Below are positions 33,896 to 43,469 of a stretch of DNA of 64,000 nucleotides, piece by piece (the first letter of the stretch is position 1; every line of letters begins with the position of its first letter). The DNA is from Brumimicrobium sp033722555 (GTDB lineage: Bacteria > Bacteroidota > Bacteroidia > Flavobacteriales_D > Crocinitomicaceae): NCBI GenBank assembly GCA_033722555.1, contig JAWVYS010000008.1, positions 18,235 through 82,234 of the forward strand, written 5' to 3'. The notes beneath the pieces were generated by a model that made no database searches, had not been told where the DNA came from, and saw only the letters and a program-made list of their open reading frames with translations. A program made the translations under genes and the position numbers.

Positions 33896-35428
33896 ATGGA
33901 TTTACTAATTGGAATAGGAGCAGGTTTGGTTGCAGGAGTTTTGATCACCTTTTTGATTCAGAATGTCTTGCTTAAAAAACGCAGGGATCAAATCCTAAAA
34001 GAAGCCGAGAATGAAGGAGAGGCTATTAAAAAGGACAAAATTATCCAGGCAAAAGAGAAATTTCTTCAGTTGAAGGAAAATCACGAAAATTCGATGAAGG
34101 ATCGTGAGCGAAAACTTCAGTCCGCTGAAGATAGAACCAAGGGCAAAGAGAATACCTTATCTCAGAAGATTGAGGAGGTGAACAGGAAAGAAAAAGCGCT
34201 GGATGCTAAACAGAAAAATCTGGATGAAAAAATTCAGTTGATTGAAATGAAGCAGGAAGAGCTGGATAAAATTCAGCAAAAAAGAGTTGCTGAGCTTTCC
34301 AGAATCTCAGGGATGGACCCTGATGACGCTAAAAAGGTACTCATGGAAGCGCTGAAAGATGAGGCCAGAACAGAGGCGATGGCTCACATCAAGGACATCG
34401 TAGATGAAGCCAAACTCAACGCTAATCGCGAAGCTAAGAAAATTATTATTCAGTCCATTCAACGAGTTGCTCACGAACAGGCTGTAGAAAATTCTGTTTC
34501 TGTATTTAACATTGATTCAGATGAGGTTAAAGGCCGAATTATTGGTCGTGAGGGTAGAAATATCCGGGCACTTGAAGCGGCAACAGGAGTTGAGATAGTA
34601 GTTGACGACACTCCGGAAGCAATTCTTCTTTCTTGTTTTGATCCTGTGCGAAGAGAAATAGCTCGACTGGCTATGCATCAACTTGTTTCCGACGGTCGGA
34701 TACACCCTGCTCGTATTGAGGAGGTTGTCGCTAAAACCAGAAAAACCTTGGATGAGGAGATCGCTGAAACCGGCCGAAGAACTTGTATAGACCTTGGAAT
34801 TCACGGACTTCATCCGGAATTGACGCGTATGGTTGGTAGAATGAAGTACAGATCATCTTATGGTCAGAACCTGCTTCAGCACAGTAGGGAAGTGGCTAAT
34901 TTGTGTGCAATCATGGCTTCGGAGCTTGGCTTGAATGTGAAACTGGCGAAAAGAGCAGGTTTGTTACACGATATTGGAAAGGTGCCAGAGGATGAACCGG
35001 AATTACCACACGCTATCCTGGGTATGAAGCTGGCAGAGAAATTCGGTGAAAAGCCGGATGTATGCAATGCTATTGGAGCTCACCACGATGAGATAGAAAT
35101 GAATACGCTGATCTCTCCGATTGTTCAGGTAGCCGATGCTATTTCAGGTGCACGGCCTGGAGCGCGAAGAGAGATCGTTGAGTCATACATTAAAAGAATT
35201 AAGGATCTGGAAAATCTGGCCCTGGGTTATGATGGTGTAACGAAAGCTTACGCTATCCAGGCAGGAAGAGAATTGCGCGTTTTAGTAGAAAGTGAGAAGG
35301 TTTCAGATCTTAAGGCAGATGAACTCTCTTTCGCAATCTCTCAGAAAATTCAAACAGAAATGACTTATCCCGGACAGGTTAAAGTTACCCTGATCCGTGA
35401 AAAGCGATCGGTTAATTATGCTAAATAG
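33896..35428 (+). CDS. rny: Ribonuclease Y
   Basis: The 510-residue protein has the RNase Y order: an N-terminal membrane helix (about 4-26), a long charged coiled coil (about 30-150), a KH domain (about 205-270, with GRIIGREGRNIRALEAATG) and an HD domain with RAGLLHDIGK, the metal-binding His-Asp pair. It is a membrane-tethered endonuclease that starts mRNA decay. Length is typical. A terminator lies just before the gene, and a strong one follows. Confidence 0.95.
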   Translation: MDLLIGIGAGLVAGVLITFLIQNVLLKKRRDQILKEAENEGEAIKKDKIIQAKEKFLQLKENHENSMKDRERKLQSAEDRTKGKENTLSQKIEEVNRKEKALDAKQKNLDEKIQLIEMKQEELDKIQQKRVAELSRISGMDPDDAKKVLMEALKDEARTEAMAHIKDIVDEAKLNANREAKKIIIQSIQRVAHEQAVENSVSVFNIDSDEVKGRIIGREGRNIRALEAATGVEIVVDDTPEAILLSCFDPVRREIARLAMHQLVSDGRIHPARIEEVVAKTRKTLDEEIAETGRRTCIDLGIHGLHPELTRMVGRMKYRSSYGQNLLQHSREVANLCAIMASELGLNVKLAKRAGLLHDIGKVPEDEPELPHAILGMKLAEKFGEKPDVCNAIGAHHDEIEMNTLISPIVQVADAISGARPGARREIVESYIKRIKDLENLALGYDGVTKAYAIQAGRELRVLVESEKVSDLKADELSFAISQKIQTEMTYPGQVKVTLIREKRSVNYAK

Positions 35429-35460
35429 GCATTGATATAATACGTAATTAGAATTCTCAA

Positions 35461-35490
35461 ATAGCAAGTCAACTGGCTTGCTATTTTTAT
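35461..35490 (+). terminator. Intrinsic terminator after rny
   Basis: Perfect arms ATAGCAAG (35461-35468) and CTTGCTAT (35477-35484) around an eight-base loop, followed by TTTTATT. It separates rny from the polysaccharide cluster. Confidence 0.8.
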
Positions 35491-35532
35491 TGAATTAAAA
35501 TAAATTAACTTCGCAGTCGATTTAAGAATAAG

Positions 35533-36822
35533 ATGTTTCGCAATTTAAACTTGAGGTCTGATTTTTTTCGCTCCGTAATGGTGCTGACGTCGGGTACTGT
35601 GATAGCTCAGGTTCTTAGTTATGCTGTTACACCTCTGATAACGCGTCTTTTCACGCCGGAGGATTTTGGTGAAATAGGTGTTTTTATGCGTATTGTATCG
35701 TTCCTTGCCGCTATCGGTACGGCGAGATACGAACTTACATTACCACTTCCCAAATATCAGGGGCATGCTTTTCTTTTATTTCGTTTATCCGTTCGAATTG
35801 CACTTTGGATGGTTCTGCTGATTATCGGTGGTGGATTGCTTTACTGGTTATTTACCGGACTCAAAAATTATACACTCTTTTATTTTATCATGATAGCCGG
35901 TGCCACATTTTTTGCGGTTTTTAAAAATATAGGTACCAACTGGGCAATCAGAACAAAAGCTTTTAAAAGAATATCATCGTCTAATATACTTACTGCTGTG
36001 AGCACAAATGGTCTTAAGCTTATAGCAGGACTTTATGGTTTCGGGGTTCCGGGACTGATAATTGCGACTGTTATCGGTTCTTTGGTCGGAGCCGTAGTCT
36101 ATCTCACAGATTATTTGAAAAATAAAAAGAAAAAGATCTTCGAAAGATCCGATAAACGGATTTACGCTCTTTCACGTCAATACCGGGAATTTCCGAGGGT
36201 AAACCTTCCTCATACACTCTTGGACGGTGCTCGGGAGTTGCTCATTGCTTTTTTTGTTGTCGAGATATTCAGTCGTTCTTTTTTTGGTTCGTACGACCTT
36301 TCTTTCCGGATGCTAAAACTTCCTCTTGTATTGGTTGGGGTTTCACTCGGACAGGTTTTCTATAATAAGTGTTCTGTACTATATGCCAATCGAGAAGCAC
36401 TTTTTCCATTCTTGAAAAGAACTACGCTTTTATTAACCGTGATTTCTGTGATCCCGTTTACCATAATTTTTCTTTTTGGTGAACCTATTTTTATTTGGGT
36501 TTTTGGTGAGAAATGGGGACTTGCAGGAAAAATTTCCGAAATTCTTTCACCCTGGTTGATGGTAAACTTTATAGCCTCTCCAATTTCTACCTTACCGATG
36601 ATAATCGGCAGGCAGGTATTGTTTTTTTGGTTAGGACTTATTAGTACCGCGATACAATTGATTGGATTCGGATTTGTTCCTCTGGTTATCTTTGATGGCA
36701 GCATCGATGAGTTAATTCTTATCCGATGGATCAGCTATACCATGACAGCCTACCTGGTTATCGTGACTGTGATTAAACTAAAAATAACTGTTGATTCCGA
36801 TCAAAAGCGGGTAGTGACTTAA
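35533..36822 (+). CDS. Polysaccharide flippase (MOP/PST family, Wzx-like)
   Basis: The 429-residue protein has about twelve membrane helices. The N-terminal block FFRSVMVLTSGTVIAQVLSYAVTPLITRLFTPEDFG is the family signature of polysaccharide transporters that flip undecaprenyl-linked oligosaccharides across the inner membrane. It opens the cluster after the rny terminator. A -7-like element with one mismatch (TAACTTCG, 35506-35513) precedes it. Which glycan it moves cannot be told, but the downstream glycosyltransferases are the natural partners. Confidence 0.9.
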   Translation: MFRNLNLRSDFFRSVMVLTSGTVIAQVLSYAVTPLITRLFTPEDFGEIGVFMRIVSFLAAIGTARYELTLPLPKYQGHAFLLFRLSVRIALWMVLLIIGGGLLYWLFTGLKNYTLFYFIMIAGATFFAVFKNIGTNWAIRTKAFKRISSSNILTAVSTNGLKLIAGLYGFGVPGLIIATVIGSLVGAVVYLTDYLKNKKKKIFERSDKRIYALSRQYREFPRVNLPHTLLDGARELLIAFFVVEIFSRSFFGSYDLSFRMLKLPLVLVGVSLGQVFYNKCSVLYANREALFPFLKRTTLLLTVISVIPFTIIFLFGEPIFIWVFGEKWGLAGKISEILSPWLMVNFIASPISTLPMIIGRQVLFFWLGLISTAIQLIGFGFVPLVIFDGSIDELILIRWISYTMTAYLVIVTVIKLKITVDSDQKRVVT

Positions 36823-36908
36823 TATTCGAAGGGATTATTTCTCTTTTTCATTACATTTACAAAAAATGAACGTGGCATGCACTTTCACGGTTCAATTTCT
36901 TTTATATC

Positions 36909-37499
36909 ATGCTAAAAAGTTTTTTTAGAAATATTCTGTTTAACCGAGCGTGGAGTAAATACAGGTCGCTTCAACCGAGAATGGTTTATGGCGTTAAGTT
37001 TGGCGGTAAAAAACTGCCTCTAACGAGGATAAGTTCATCCTCCGTAGTTAATTCACCGGATAAACTTGAACTGGATGATAATGTATTTATAGGTCATTTT
37101 AATTTCATTGAAGCATCCAATGGTATTGAAATAAAAAAAGGAACTCAGATAACCAATTATATTTCCATTCTATCTCACAGCAGTCATATTTCTATTCGTT
37201 TGTACCGAGAAAATTACCGGGATCAAAAGAATCCAATAGGATATAAAAAGGGACGTGTGAAAATAGGAGAATATTGCTTTATCGGCCCCCATTGCACCAT
37301 AATGCCCGGAACTACTCTTGGTAAAGGCTGTCTTGTTCAGAGCCACTCGCTCGTTAAGGGAGATTTTCCTGATTTCTCTATCATAGGAGGAAGGCCGGCA
37401 GCCGTCGTTGGAGACACAAGGAAGCTTGATGAAAAATTTTTAGAAGAGAATGATCTTTTGAAAAAGAATTACGAGGCATGGGTAGAAAACGTAGACTAA
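36909..37499 (+). CDS. Left-handed beta-helix acyltransferase (hexapeptide family)
   Basis: This 196-residue protein has hexapeptide repeats in its second half (KIGEYCFIGPHCTIMPGTTLGKGCLVQSHSLVKGDFPDFSIIGGRPAAVVG), ending in the proline-alanine pattern typical of O-acetyltransferases such as WbbJ-like enzymes. An inserted loop (about 90-115, YRENYRDQKNPIGYKKG) sits before the catalytic-type histidine region. It probably acetylates a sugar of the surface polysaccharide. Its 3' end overlaps the next gene by 22 bases, so they are co-translated. Confidence 0.85.
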   Translation: MLKSFFRNILFNRAWSKYRSLQPRMVYGVKFGGKKLPLTRISSSSVVNSPDKLELDDNVFIGHFNFIEASNGIEIKKGTQITNYISILSHSSHISIRLYRENYRDQKNPIGYKKGRVKIGEYCFIGPHCTIMPGTTLGKGCLVQSHSLVKGDFPDFSIIGGRPAAVVGDTRKLDEKFLEENDLLKKNYEAWVENVD

Positions 37500-38401
37500 T
37501 AATCGTAGGTTTACCTTTATTTGCAAAGAGACTCAGTGATTCTCTTGGAAGTCGTATGAAAGATTGGGAGGTTATTCATCTCGACACCTATTACAAAAGA
37601 AAGGATAAACTCAAGGCACTTTTTATGGTTCCACGGGCCGATGTCCTGTATTCTCTTAACGGTACTTTGAGTCAGAGCAGGACGATTGATCTTGCATTGA
37701 AAAATAAGGTCAAGTGTATCATGCATTGGGTGGGAACCGACGTCCTTAAATCAACAGAAGCTTTCAATTCAGGTAATTATCAAAAGAATTATATCCATGA
37801 TATTGTTCACTTTTGTGAGGTGAACTGGATCCGGGAGGAATTGAAGGAGATCAATATAGAGGCTAAGATAATGAACTTTGCAGCCTTCGAAAAGAAGTTT
37901 GAGGCGGTTTATCCGAAGGACAAGAAATTGCGTGTTTTGAGTTACATGTCGGATGAACGAGCTGATTTTTATGGGTTACCAACTTTAATTCGTCTTGCTG
38001 CAAGAAACCCTGCTATTGAATTCACAGTAGTGGGCGCAAAGGGTGAAAAATATAGTCCTCTTCCACCCAATTTGAAGGCTCTGGGATGGGTAAACAATAT
38101 GGATAAGTATTTCGATGATTCCCATGCCACAATGAGAATTCCTGAACACGACGGGCTTTCTACCTTCGTACTGGAGAGTCTTGCCCGGGGAAAGAAAGTA
38201 TTGTATAATCATCCATACGATCACTGCATCTTTACACCTTCAGAAAAAGAGATGCAGGAAGTTCTTTTATCCTTAAACGACGAAGTTTCTGCGGGAACAT
38301 TTAGTCCCAACTTATCCGGAAAAACCTTTATCGAGGAGAACTTTAATTCTGATTATGTATTTTCGTTACTGATTTCTGAAATAAACGCCCTGCTTGACTA
38401 A
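37478..38401 (+). CDS. Putative glycosyltransferase (GT4-like, GT-B fold)
   Basis: The protein is 307 residues, somewhat short for GT4. It begins RRLIIVGLPLFAKRLSDSLG, has CIMHWVGTDVLKS at the end of the first half, and a C-terminal region with LRVLSYMSDERADFYGLPTLI, FTVVGAKG, ALGWVNNMDKYFDDSHATMRIPEHDGLSTFVLESLARGKKVLY. The EHDGLSTFVLESLA block occupies the place of the usual EGFG...EA motif. Donor and acceptor are unknown. It overlaps the acyltransferase upstream by 22 bases and the next gene by 8. Confidence 0.75.
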   Translation: MGRKRRLIIVGLPLFAKRLSDSLGSRMKDWEVIHLDTYYKRKDKLKALFMVPRADVLYSLNGTLSQSRTIDLALKNKVKCIMHWVGTDVLKSTEAFNSGNYQKNYIHDIVHFCEVNWIREELKEINIEAKIMNFAAFEKKFEAVYPKDKKLRVLSYMSDERADFYGLPTLIRLAARNPAIEFTVVGAKGEKYSPLPPNLKALGWVNNMDKYFDDSHATMRIPEHDGLSTFVLESLARGKKVLYNHPYDHCIFTPSEKEMQEVLLSLNDEVSAGTFSPNLSGKTFIEENFNSDYVFSLLISEINALLD

Positions 38402-39494
38402 CAAAAAACTAAATATTCTCCTTTTAGCCTATTATTTTGCTCCTGATAAAATAGTAGGGGCGTTGAGGGCATCATACTGGTATAAGAACCTTCCAAATGC
38501 AATTGATTGCGAAGTGACCGTCCTCACAGCGAATCCTCATCCGGAAGGAGACAAAGTGTATACTGTTCCGACACAAAAGAGAAATTTAAAATCAATGTTA
38601 ATAAAAGATCCGGGCGTTTTGTGGACAAATAATGTCAAAAGTTTCTTGAAGAACAGAGCAGATATTAATCCGGATATCGTGATAATTACCGGCGGGCCAT
38701 TCATGCATTTTACATTAACAGGTTGGTTCAAAAGAAGGTATAACTGTAAGGTGATTCTCGATTACAGGGATCCGTTTGCTACAAATCCCGGATTCAATAA
38801 CGGAAAGATTGTCCGTACAGTGAAGAAATTCTTCGAAAAACGATTCAATCGTAACGCTGATGCCTTGGTTACTGTAAATGAATATTGTTCCACGATAATC
38901 GAAAATTTTAAGGATAAGAAAAATGCCATTATTCAGAATGGATTTGACGAAACGGTGCAGGTGGAGTACGTTAAACCGCGGTTATCAGGCCCTGTTCAGC
39001 TTGTGTACACCGGCAAATTTTATTTTGATCCGGGAAAGCTCGTTGAGGCCATTCAAGGTACTTCGTTTAATCTGAAATATTACGGTGGAGATGGAAACAG
39101 ACTAAATACAGAATACGACAATGTTCAGAGTCTGGGACTTGTTCCCTATGCAGAATCGGTTCGCGCGATTGCTCAATCAGATGTTGGAGTCATACAAACC
39201 TACGGAGAGGATTTTCAGTCGACAACCAAACTGTTTGATTATATCAGGTGTAAGCGTCCTATCCTTATTATTTCGGATAAATATCTCAACAGAGGTTCAA
39301 TTGCGGACGAATTGGCTCTATATCCCAATGTTTTTTGGTCCCGCAACGAAGAAAGTGAGATTCGTAATACATTGAAAAAAATAGGCAATCATAATTATAT
39401 CGAACCGGACGATGATTTCGTGAATAAATTCTCACGTAGGCGCCAGATGGAGAAGCTGGTGACATTAATAAATGAGTTGTATGAAACTATTTGA
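38394..39494 (+). CDS. Glycosyltransferase (GT4-like)
   Basis: The 366-residue protein starts at a TTG that overlaps the upstream gene by eight bases. The first domain begins LNILLLAYYFAPDKIVGALRAS and includes PDIVIITGGPFMHFTL and VILDYRDPFATNP; the second has VQLVYTGKFYFDP, LKYYGGDGNR and DVGVIQTYGEDFQSTTKLFDYIRCKRPILIIS, the place of the nucleotide-sugar site. It probably adds a sugar to the lipid-linked polysaccharide unit. The start codon is uncertain because no ATG lies near the N-terminus. Confidence 0.82.
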   Translation: MTNKKLNILLLAYYFAPDKIVGALRASYWYKNLPNAIDCEVTVLTANPHPEGDKVYTVPTQKRNLKSMLIKDPGVLWTNNVKSFLKNRADINPDIVIITGGPFMHFTLTGWFKRRYNCKVILDYRDPFATNPGFNNGKIVRTVKKFFEKRFNRNADALVTVNEYCSTIIENFKDKKNAIIQNGFDETVQVEYVKPRLSGPVQLVYTGKFYFDPGKLVEAIQGTSFNLKYYGGDGNRLNTEYDNVQSLGLVPYAESVRAIAQSDVGVIQTYGEDFQSTTKLFDYIRCKRPILIISDKYLNRGSIADELALYPNVFWSRNEESEIRNTLKKIGNHNYIEPDDDFVNKFSRRRQMEKLVTLINELYETI

Positions 39495-40680
39495 AATAGG
39501 TAAATATATTTCGTTGATTTATTTAATGATCAATTTGCTTTCTTCATTGTTCTGGCCTTTGGGAGATCTGTTTTTCTTTGAGAATTATCTTTTCTTGCCT
39601 GCGCTTATCTTTGCGGTTTATATTTTTTTTAAAAGTTCAATAATTTACAAGAAAGTAGTTGTTTCATTACTGTCTCTGTTTGTTTTTTACATTGTTTTAG
39701 AATTAATTAATAAGGGTTCCATCAACCTCCCTCACATTCTGTATTTGATGCGATGGGTTAAATATGGCGTTCTATTTTTGATTGCCATTTATTTTTATCA
39801 AAACACTTCTTTGAATAAGAGTGCGTTAATATTCAAGGGACTCTTTCTTTTGGTAGGAGCTGTAAACATTCTTATTCTTGTGAATATTCAAGGAACAGGG
39901 GTGCTTCTTCAGGAGTATTTCACAACATATAAGCCAAGTTTTCTTTTGTCGAATTTTTATGAACCGGGAGTATTCAGATTGAGTGGATCGATGAATAATC
40001 CGAATGATAATGCCGTTATATTAGGAGTTTTTATCCTTTTTTTTACAATGCATGAGAGATTCCGGGACTTCTATTTTGCATTTTTTGCTATAGTACTGTT
40101 ACTTTTAACTCAATCAAGAACGGCTATTGTTTCACTTATCATAATTAGCTTTATAGTATTACTCTATAGTTTTGGGCGGCATCAAATTTCCAAAAGAAAA
40201 TTATTAATTTTCACGGGTCTAACTGTACTGCTTTTAGCATTTATAAGCTTATTCAATCTTCACTATTTAGGGAGCATATTTACCGGTGAAGCATTTCAGA
40301 GTAATTCCGTCATGATACGCGTAGAGAATTTCTTTGAGGTGGTAAATGTTTCACCAAAGACATTATATATAGGAAACGGTGTGATAGACGATCAATTGGA
40401 TCTTTACGGAACTTATTTAGACAGCGAGATAACATTAACGATCGCTCAGTTCGGTTTGTTAGGTCTTTTAGCATGGTTTATTTTCGTGGTCTCTGCAACA
40501 CTTTTCTGGTCGAGAGAAAAGGTGAATTTCAAACTTTGGGTAAGTTTATTTTTTCTTTACATAGGTACCTCATTCACAAACCTCAGTTTTTTTAGTACAC
40601 AACTTGGCGTTATATTTTTTGTTTTTTTAGCCCTAGCAATAAATATAGAGCGCGAAAATAAGATAGGATCAACCCGATGA
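39472..40680 (+). CDS. O-antigen polymerase/ligase-like membrane protein (Wzy-like)
   Basis: The protein (402 residues) has about eleven helices and one larger loop (about 250-320) after the TQSRTAIVSLIIISFIVLLYS block; this TQSRTA motif is characteristic of the O-antigen ligase/polymerase superfamily. A serine- and asparagine-rich loop (RLSGSMNNPNDNAVILG) is also typical. It should polymerise repeat units or attach them to lipid A core. An ATG at 39481 is an alternative start. It overlaps the upstream glycosyltransferase by 23 bases, and its last 71 bases are antisense to the 40610 gene. Confidence 0.85.
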   Translation: MSCMKLFEIGKYISLIYLMINLLSSLFWPLGDLFFFENYLFLPALIFAVYIFFKSSIIYKKVVVSLLSLFVFYIVLELINKGSINLPHILYLMRWVKYGVLFLIAIYFYQNTSLNKSALIFKGLFLLVGAVNILILVNIQGTGVLLQEYFTTYKPSFLLSNFYEPGVFRLSGSMNNPNDNAVILGVFILFFTMHERFRDFYFAFFAIVLLLLTQSRTAIVSLIIISFIVLLYSFGRHQISKRKLLIFTGLTVLLLAFISLFNLHYLGSIFTGEAFQSNSVMIRVENFFEVVNVSPKTLYIGNGVIDDQLDLYGTYLDSEITLTIAQFGLLGLLAWFIFVVSATLFWSREKVNFKLWVSLFFLYIGTSFTNLSFFSTQLGVIFFVFLALAINIERENKIGSTR

Positions 40681-41098
40681 AAAATCCGACGAGTGACCAG
40701 GCTATCAAGGGGAGCCAGTCTCTAACAACTGTCTGTTTTTTGTAATTCAGTATTGTCGTTGACGAGTTTAATGCCTGAACAGAAAAACCTCTGAAACCTA
40801 CTGTATCTTTCAGGTTTTCTGGTACATATACTTTCGCCTCCGAGAAAAAACCAGTGGTATCTTTTAAATGTGTTTTATCTACTCCGGAATAGGATCTTGC
40901 AATTAGTCCGTTTGGCAAGACAAAAACTCTATTCTCAAACCATATCTGTTGATTTTCAGAAGGTTCATTAATGCCGTGATAGAGTTGTGAGCGAAACACT
41001 TTATAAGTAGGTTGATAATAAGTGAATATAAATCCGATAATTATACCTGCAATCGCAGGAATTAGAATTTGAAAGTGTTTTGACTTCTTAAGTTGCAA
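40610..41098 (-). CDS. Two-helix membrane protein, unknown function, antisense to the cluster
   Basis: The 162-residue protein has one membrane helix near the N-terminus (about 12-28), a periplasmic-side stretch of about 90 residues, and a second helix (about 130-152) followed by a basic end. This hairpin plan resembles shortened Wzz-type chain-length regulators, but I see no conserved Wzz motif. The start would be a TTG. It is the only minus-strand gene inside the cluster and overlaps the 3' end of the polymerase-like gene by 71 bases, which is unusual and lowers confidence that it is real. Confidence 0.5.
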   Translation of the reverse strand: MQLKKSKHFQILIPAIAGIIIGFIFTYYQPTYKVFRSQLYHGINEPSENQQIWFENRVFVLPNGLIARSYSGVDKTHLKDTTGFFSEAKVYVPENLKDTVGFRGFSVQALNSSTTILNYKKQTVVRDWLPLIAWSLVGFFIGLILSYFRALYLLLGLKKQKI

Positions 41099-41105
41099 TA
41101 GTTCT

Positions 41106-41113
41106 TATCTTTG
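41106..41113 (+). promoter_or_regulatory. Internal -7 promoter element TATCTTTG in the polysaccharide cluster
   Basis: Exact match 25 bases before the GTG at 41139. It makes the TTG at 41115 unlikely as a start. Confidence 0.55.
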
Positions 41114-41138
41114 TTTGGCAAATTTACACAATATAGGC

Positions 41139-42233
41139 GTGAAAAAAAGAATTTTGCTTCTCGGTGAAGTTAATTCTGTCCATTTCAGAAAATGGGTGTT
41201 CGAATTTTCAGATCTCTTTGATTTAGCGGTATTTTCTTTTTCACCGGTTGAATCTTCTCAGTTGCGAAAAGAATATGAGGATAATGGTGTGCTTATCTTT
41301 ACACCTGAATTTGCTGCTTCTTCGAAAATGTCTTATTTTCTGAGATTCAATTTGTTGAAATCTGCCTACCGTTCCTTTATACCTGACCTGGTACATGCTC
41401 ACTATGCGACAAGTTATGGATTGTTTGGGGCTCTGCTGAAACCGGAAAAATTTCTTGTTTCAGTTTGGGGTTCAGATGTTTTTCAGTTCCCCAGAAAATC
41501 GTTAGTCCACCGTAGATTACTGAAATTTGTATTTAGAAGGGCTCATGCGGTACTTAGCACAAGCAAGGTTATGGCTAATGAAATAAGTCTTTACACGGAC
41601 AAAAAGATTCATATTACTCCTTTCGGCGTTGATACGGATTTATTCAGACCTTCATCAAAGAAATCGGAGACTTTTGTAGTAGGAACAGTCAAAGGATTAT
41701 CCAAGATTTATGGAATTGATTATCTGATTAAAGGATTTGCTCAATTCCTAGTGGTCTGTCCTTCTGCTGAATGCCATATTTATGGCAAAGGTCCGGATGA
41801 ATTAGCTTTAAAAAAGCTTGCCGAAGATCTTAAGATTGATTCTTCCGTGAAATTTATGGGTCATGTTAATCATAAAGTGGTTCCGGAGGTATTGTCCACC
41901 TTTGATGTTTTTTGTGCGCTTTCCCGGGAGGAAAGTTTTGGAGTGGCAGTACTGGAAGCATCAGCGTGTTCCTTACCTGTGGTTGTGAGTAGGGCACCCG
42001 GACTTAAAGAGGTGGTAAAGGATAAGGAAACAGGATATATCATCGATCCTTCAAATTCGGAAGAAACAAAAAGTGTTCTTTCGAGACTTTATAATAACGA
42101 ATCAGAGCGGGAATCTATGGGGCAGAAGGGCAGAGAATTCGTGGTAAACAACTATAGTTGGCGAAGAAGCAGTGAGATAATGCAGAATATCTATAATGAA
42201 TTACTTAACGATCAACTAAAATCAAAATTTTGA
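41139..42233 (+). CDS. Glycosyltransferase family 4
   Basis: The GT-B enzyme (364 residues from GTG 41139) begins KKRILLLGEVNSVHFRKWVFEF and has LVHAHYATSYGLFG and VSVWGSDVFQFPR in the first domain. The second has VVGTVKGLSKIYGIDYLIKG, HIYGKGPDE and the donor-site block REESFGVAVLEASACSLPVVVSRAPGLKEVV. The EESFGVAVLEA motif is the retaining GT4 E-x7-E signature. A TTG at 41115 would add eight residues but lies at the expected transcription start. It overlaps the next gene by four bases. Confidence 0.88.
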   Translation: MKKRILLLGEVNSVHFRKWVFEFSDLFDLAVFSFSPVESSQLRKEYEDNGVLIFTPEFAASSKMSYFLRFNLLKSAYRSFIPDLVHAHYATSYGLFGALLKPEKFLVSVWGSDVFQFPRKSLVHRRLLKFVFRRAHAVLSTSKVMANEISLYTDKKIHITPFGVDTDLFRPSSKKSETFVVGTVKGLSKIYGIDYLIKGFAQFLVVCPSAECHIYGKGPDELALKKLAEDLKIDSSVKFMGHVNHKVVPEVLSTFDVFCALSREESFGVAVLEASACSLPVVVSRAPGLKEVVKDKETGYIIDPSNSEETKSVLSRLYNNESERESMGQKGREFVVNNYSWRRSSEIMQNIYNELLNDQLKSKF

Positions 42234-43468
42234 AATTACTCATAATCACTCAGTACTTTCCTCCGGAGGTAGGGGCACCGCAGAACAGACTTTTTGAGCT
42301 GGCGCAAAGGTTGATAAAAAACGGTGTCGAGGTTCACGTTCTTACAGCGATGCCAAACTATCCGGTAGGTGAAGTTTTTCCTGAGTATAGAAAGAAAAAA
42401 TATTTGTTTGAAGAGTTGGACGGCATATCCGTACATCGCTCCGGTATCTATGCAACCTCCTCAAAATCTATTCTTAAACGACTACGTAATTATTTTTCTT
42501 TTGTTTTTTCTTCCTATCGAAAAGGAGGAAAACATATCAAAGGTAATTTCGATTTTGTACTCTGTGAATCACCTCCTTTGTTTTTAGGTATTTCGGCTTA
42601 CAAACTTTCGAAGAAATTTAATGCTCAGTTTATTTTTAATGTTTCGGATTTATGGCCTGAGAGCGCTGAAAAACTAGGTCTTGTCAGCAACAGATTTTTT
42701 CTGAATCTTGCCTATAAACTGGAAAAATACCTGTATAAAAGAGCTGATCTTGTAACAGGTCAGACACAAGGAATAGTCCGTAATATCGAGGAGAGGTATC
42801 CTGATGTGAAGACCTACTGGCTGCCAAATGGTGTAGATCTCGAGTATTTTAACCCGGAAAAAATAGAAGAAAAGAATATTCGAAAAGAACATGGGTTCAC
42901 TAAGGATGACATTTTATTTCTTTACGCAGGAATATTGGGACATGCGCAAGGCCTTGATATCATATTGAAAGTAGCTGATAAGCTCAGGGGTCAGCAGAGA
43001 GCAAAATTTTTAATAATGGGATCCGGACCACTGAAGGATGACCTGATTCAAATGAAAACCGAAAAAGAACTGGACAATGTTTTTTTCCGTGAGATTGTTC
43101 CGAAAAAAGAAATGCCATCAATAATCAAGGCGGTAGATGTGGCTTTAATTCCATTGAAAAAACTGGATTTGTTCAAAGGAGCTATTCCTTCTAAGATATT
43201 TGAGAATTGTGCGATGAAGAAAATGATACTACTTGGTGTTGAGGGCGAAGCCAAAGAACTATTCATTGACAAAGGTGACGCGGGGTTCTTTTTTATTCCT
43301 GAAGATACTGATTCGCTCGCCGATGCCGTTAGGAATATATTAAAAAATCCTGAAATTATTGAAAAGCACGGTGAAGCGGGAAGGTCGTATGTTAAACAAT
43401 ATTTTAACAGAGATAAAATAGCTTCCGACTTTTACTTACAGCTTGAAAAACTTAAAAAGAAGGCTTGA
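42230..43468 (+). CDS. Glycosyltransferase family 4, WbuB-like
   Basis: The protein (412 residues) starts at a TTG that overlaps the upstream stop by four bases. It begins LLIITQYFPPEVGAPQNRLFELAQ and contains VLTAMPNYPVGEVF, VSDLWPESAEKLG and WLPNGVDLEYF, a combination characteristic of WbuB-type enzymes that transfer fucosamine or related amino sugars. The C-terminal domain has FLYAGILGHAQGLDIIL and IMGSGPLKDDL. The acceptor is probably the lipid-linked surface polysaccharide; the sugar is inferred only from family resemblance. Confidence 0.87.
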   Translation: MKLLIITQYFPPEVGAPQNRLFELAQRLIKNGVEVHVLTAMPNYPVGEVFPEYRKKKYLFEELDGISVHRSGIYATSSKSILKRLRNYFSFVFSSYRKGGKHIKGNFDFVLCESPPLFLGISAYKLSKKFNAQFIFNVSDLWPESAEKLGLVSNRFFLNLAYKLEKYLYKRADLVTGQTQGIVRNIEERYPDVKTYWLPNGVDLEYFNPEKIEEKNIRKEHGFTKDDILFLYAGILGHAQGLDIILKVADKLRGQQRAKFLIMGSGPLKDDLIQMKTEKELDNVFFREIVPKKEMPSIIKAVDVALIPLKKLDLFKGAIPSKIFENCAMKKMILLGVEGEAKELFIDKGDAGFFFIPEDTDSLADAVRNILKNPEIIEKHGEAGRSYVKQYFNRDKIASDFYLQLEKLKKKA

Positions 43469-43469
43469 T

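Noticed and set aside
42236..42892. Several 65-75-codon frames antisense to the glycosyltransferase genes
   Set aside because: They are shadows of the real genes: no motifs, no promoter, biased composition.
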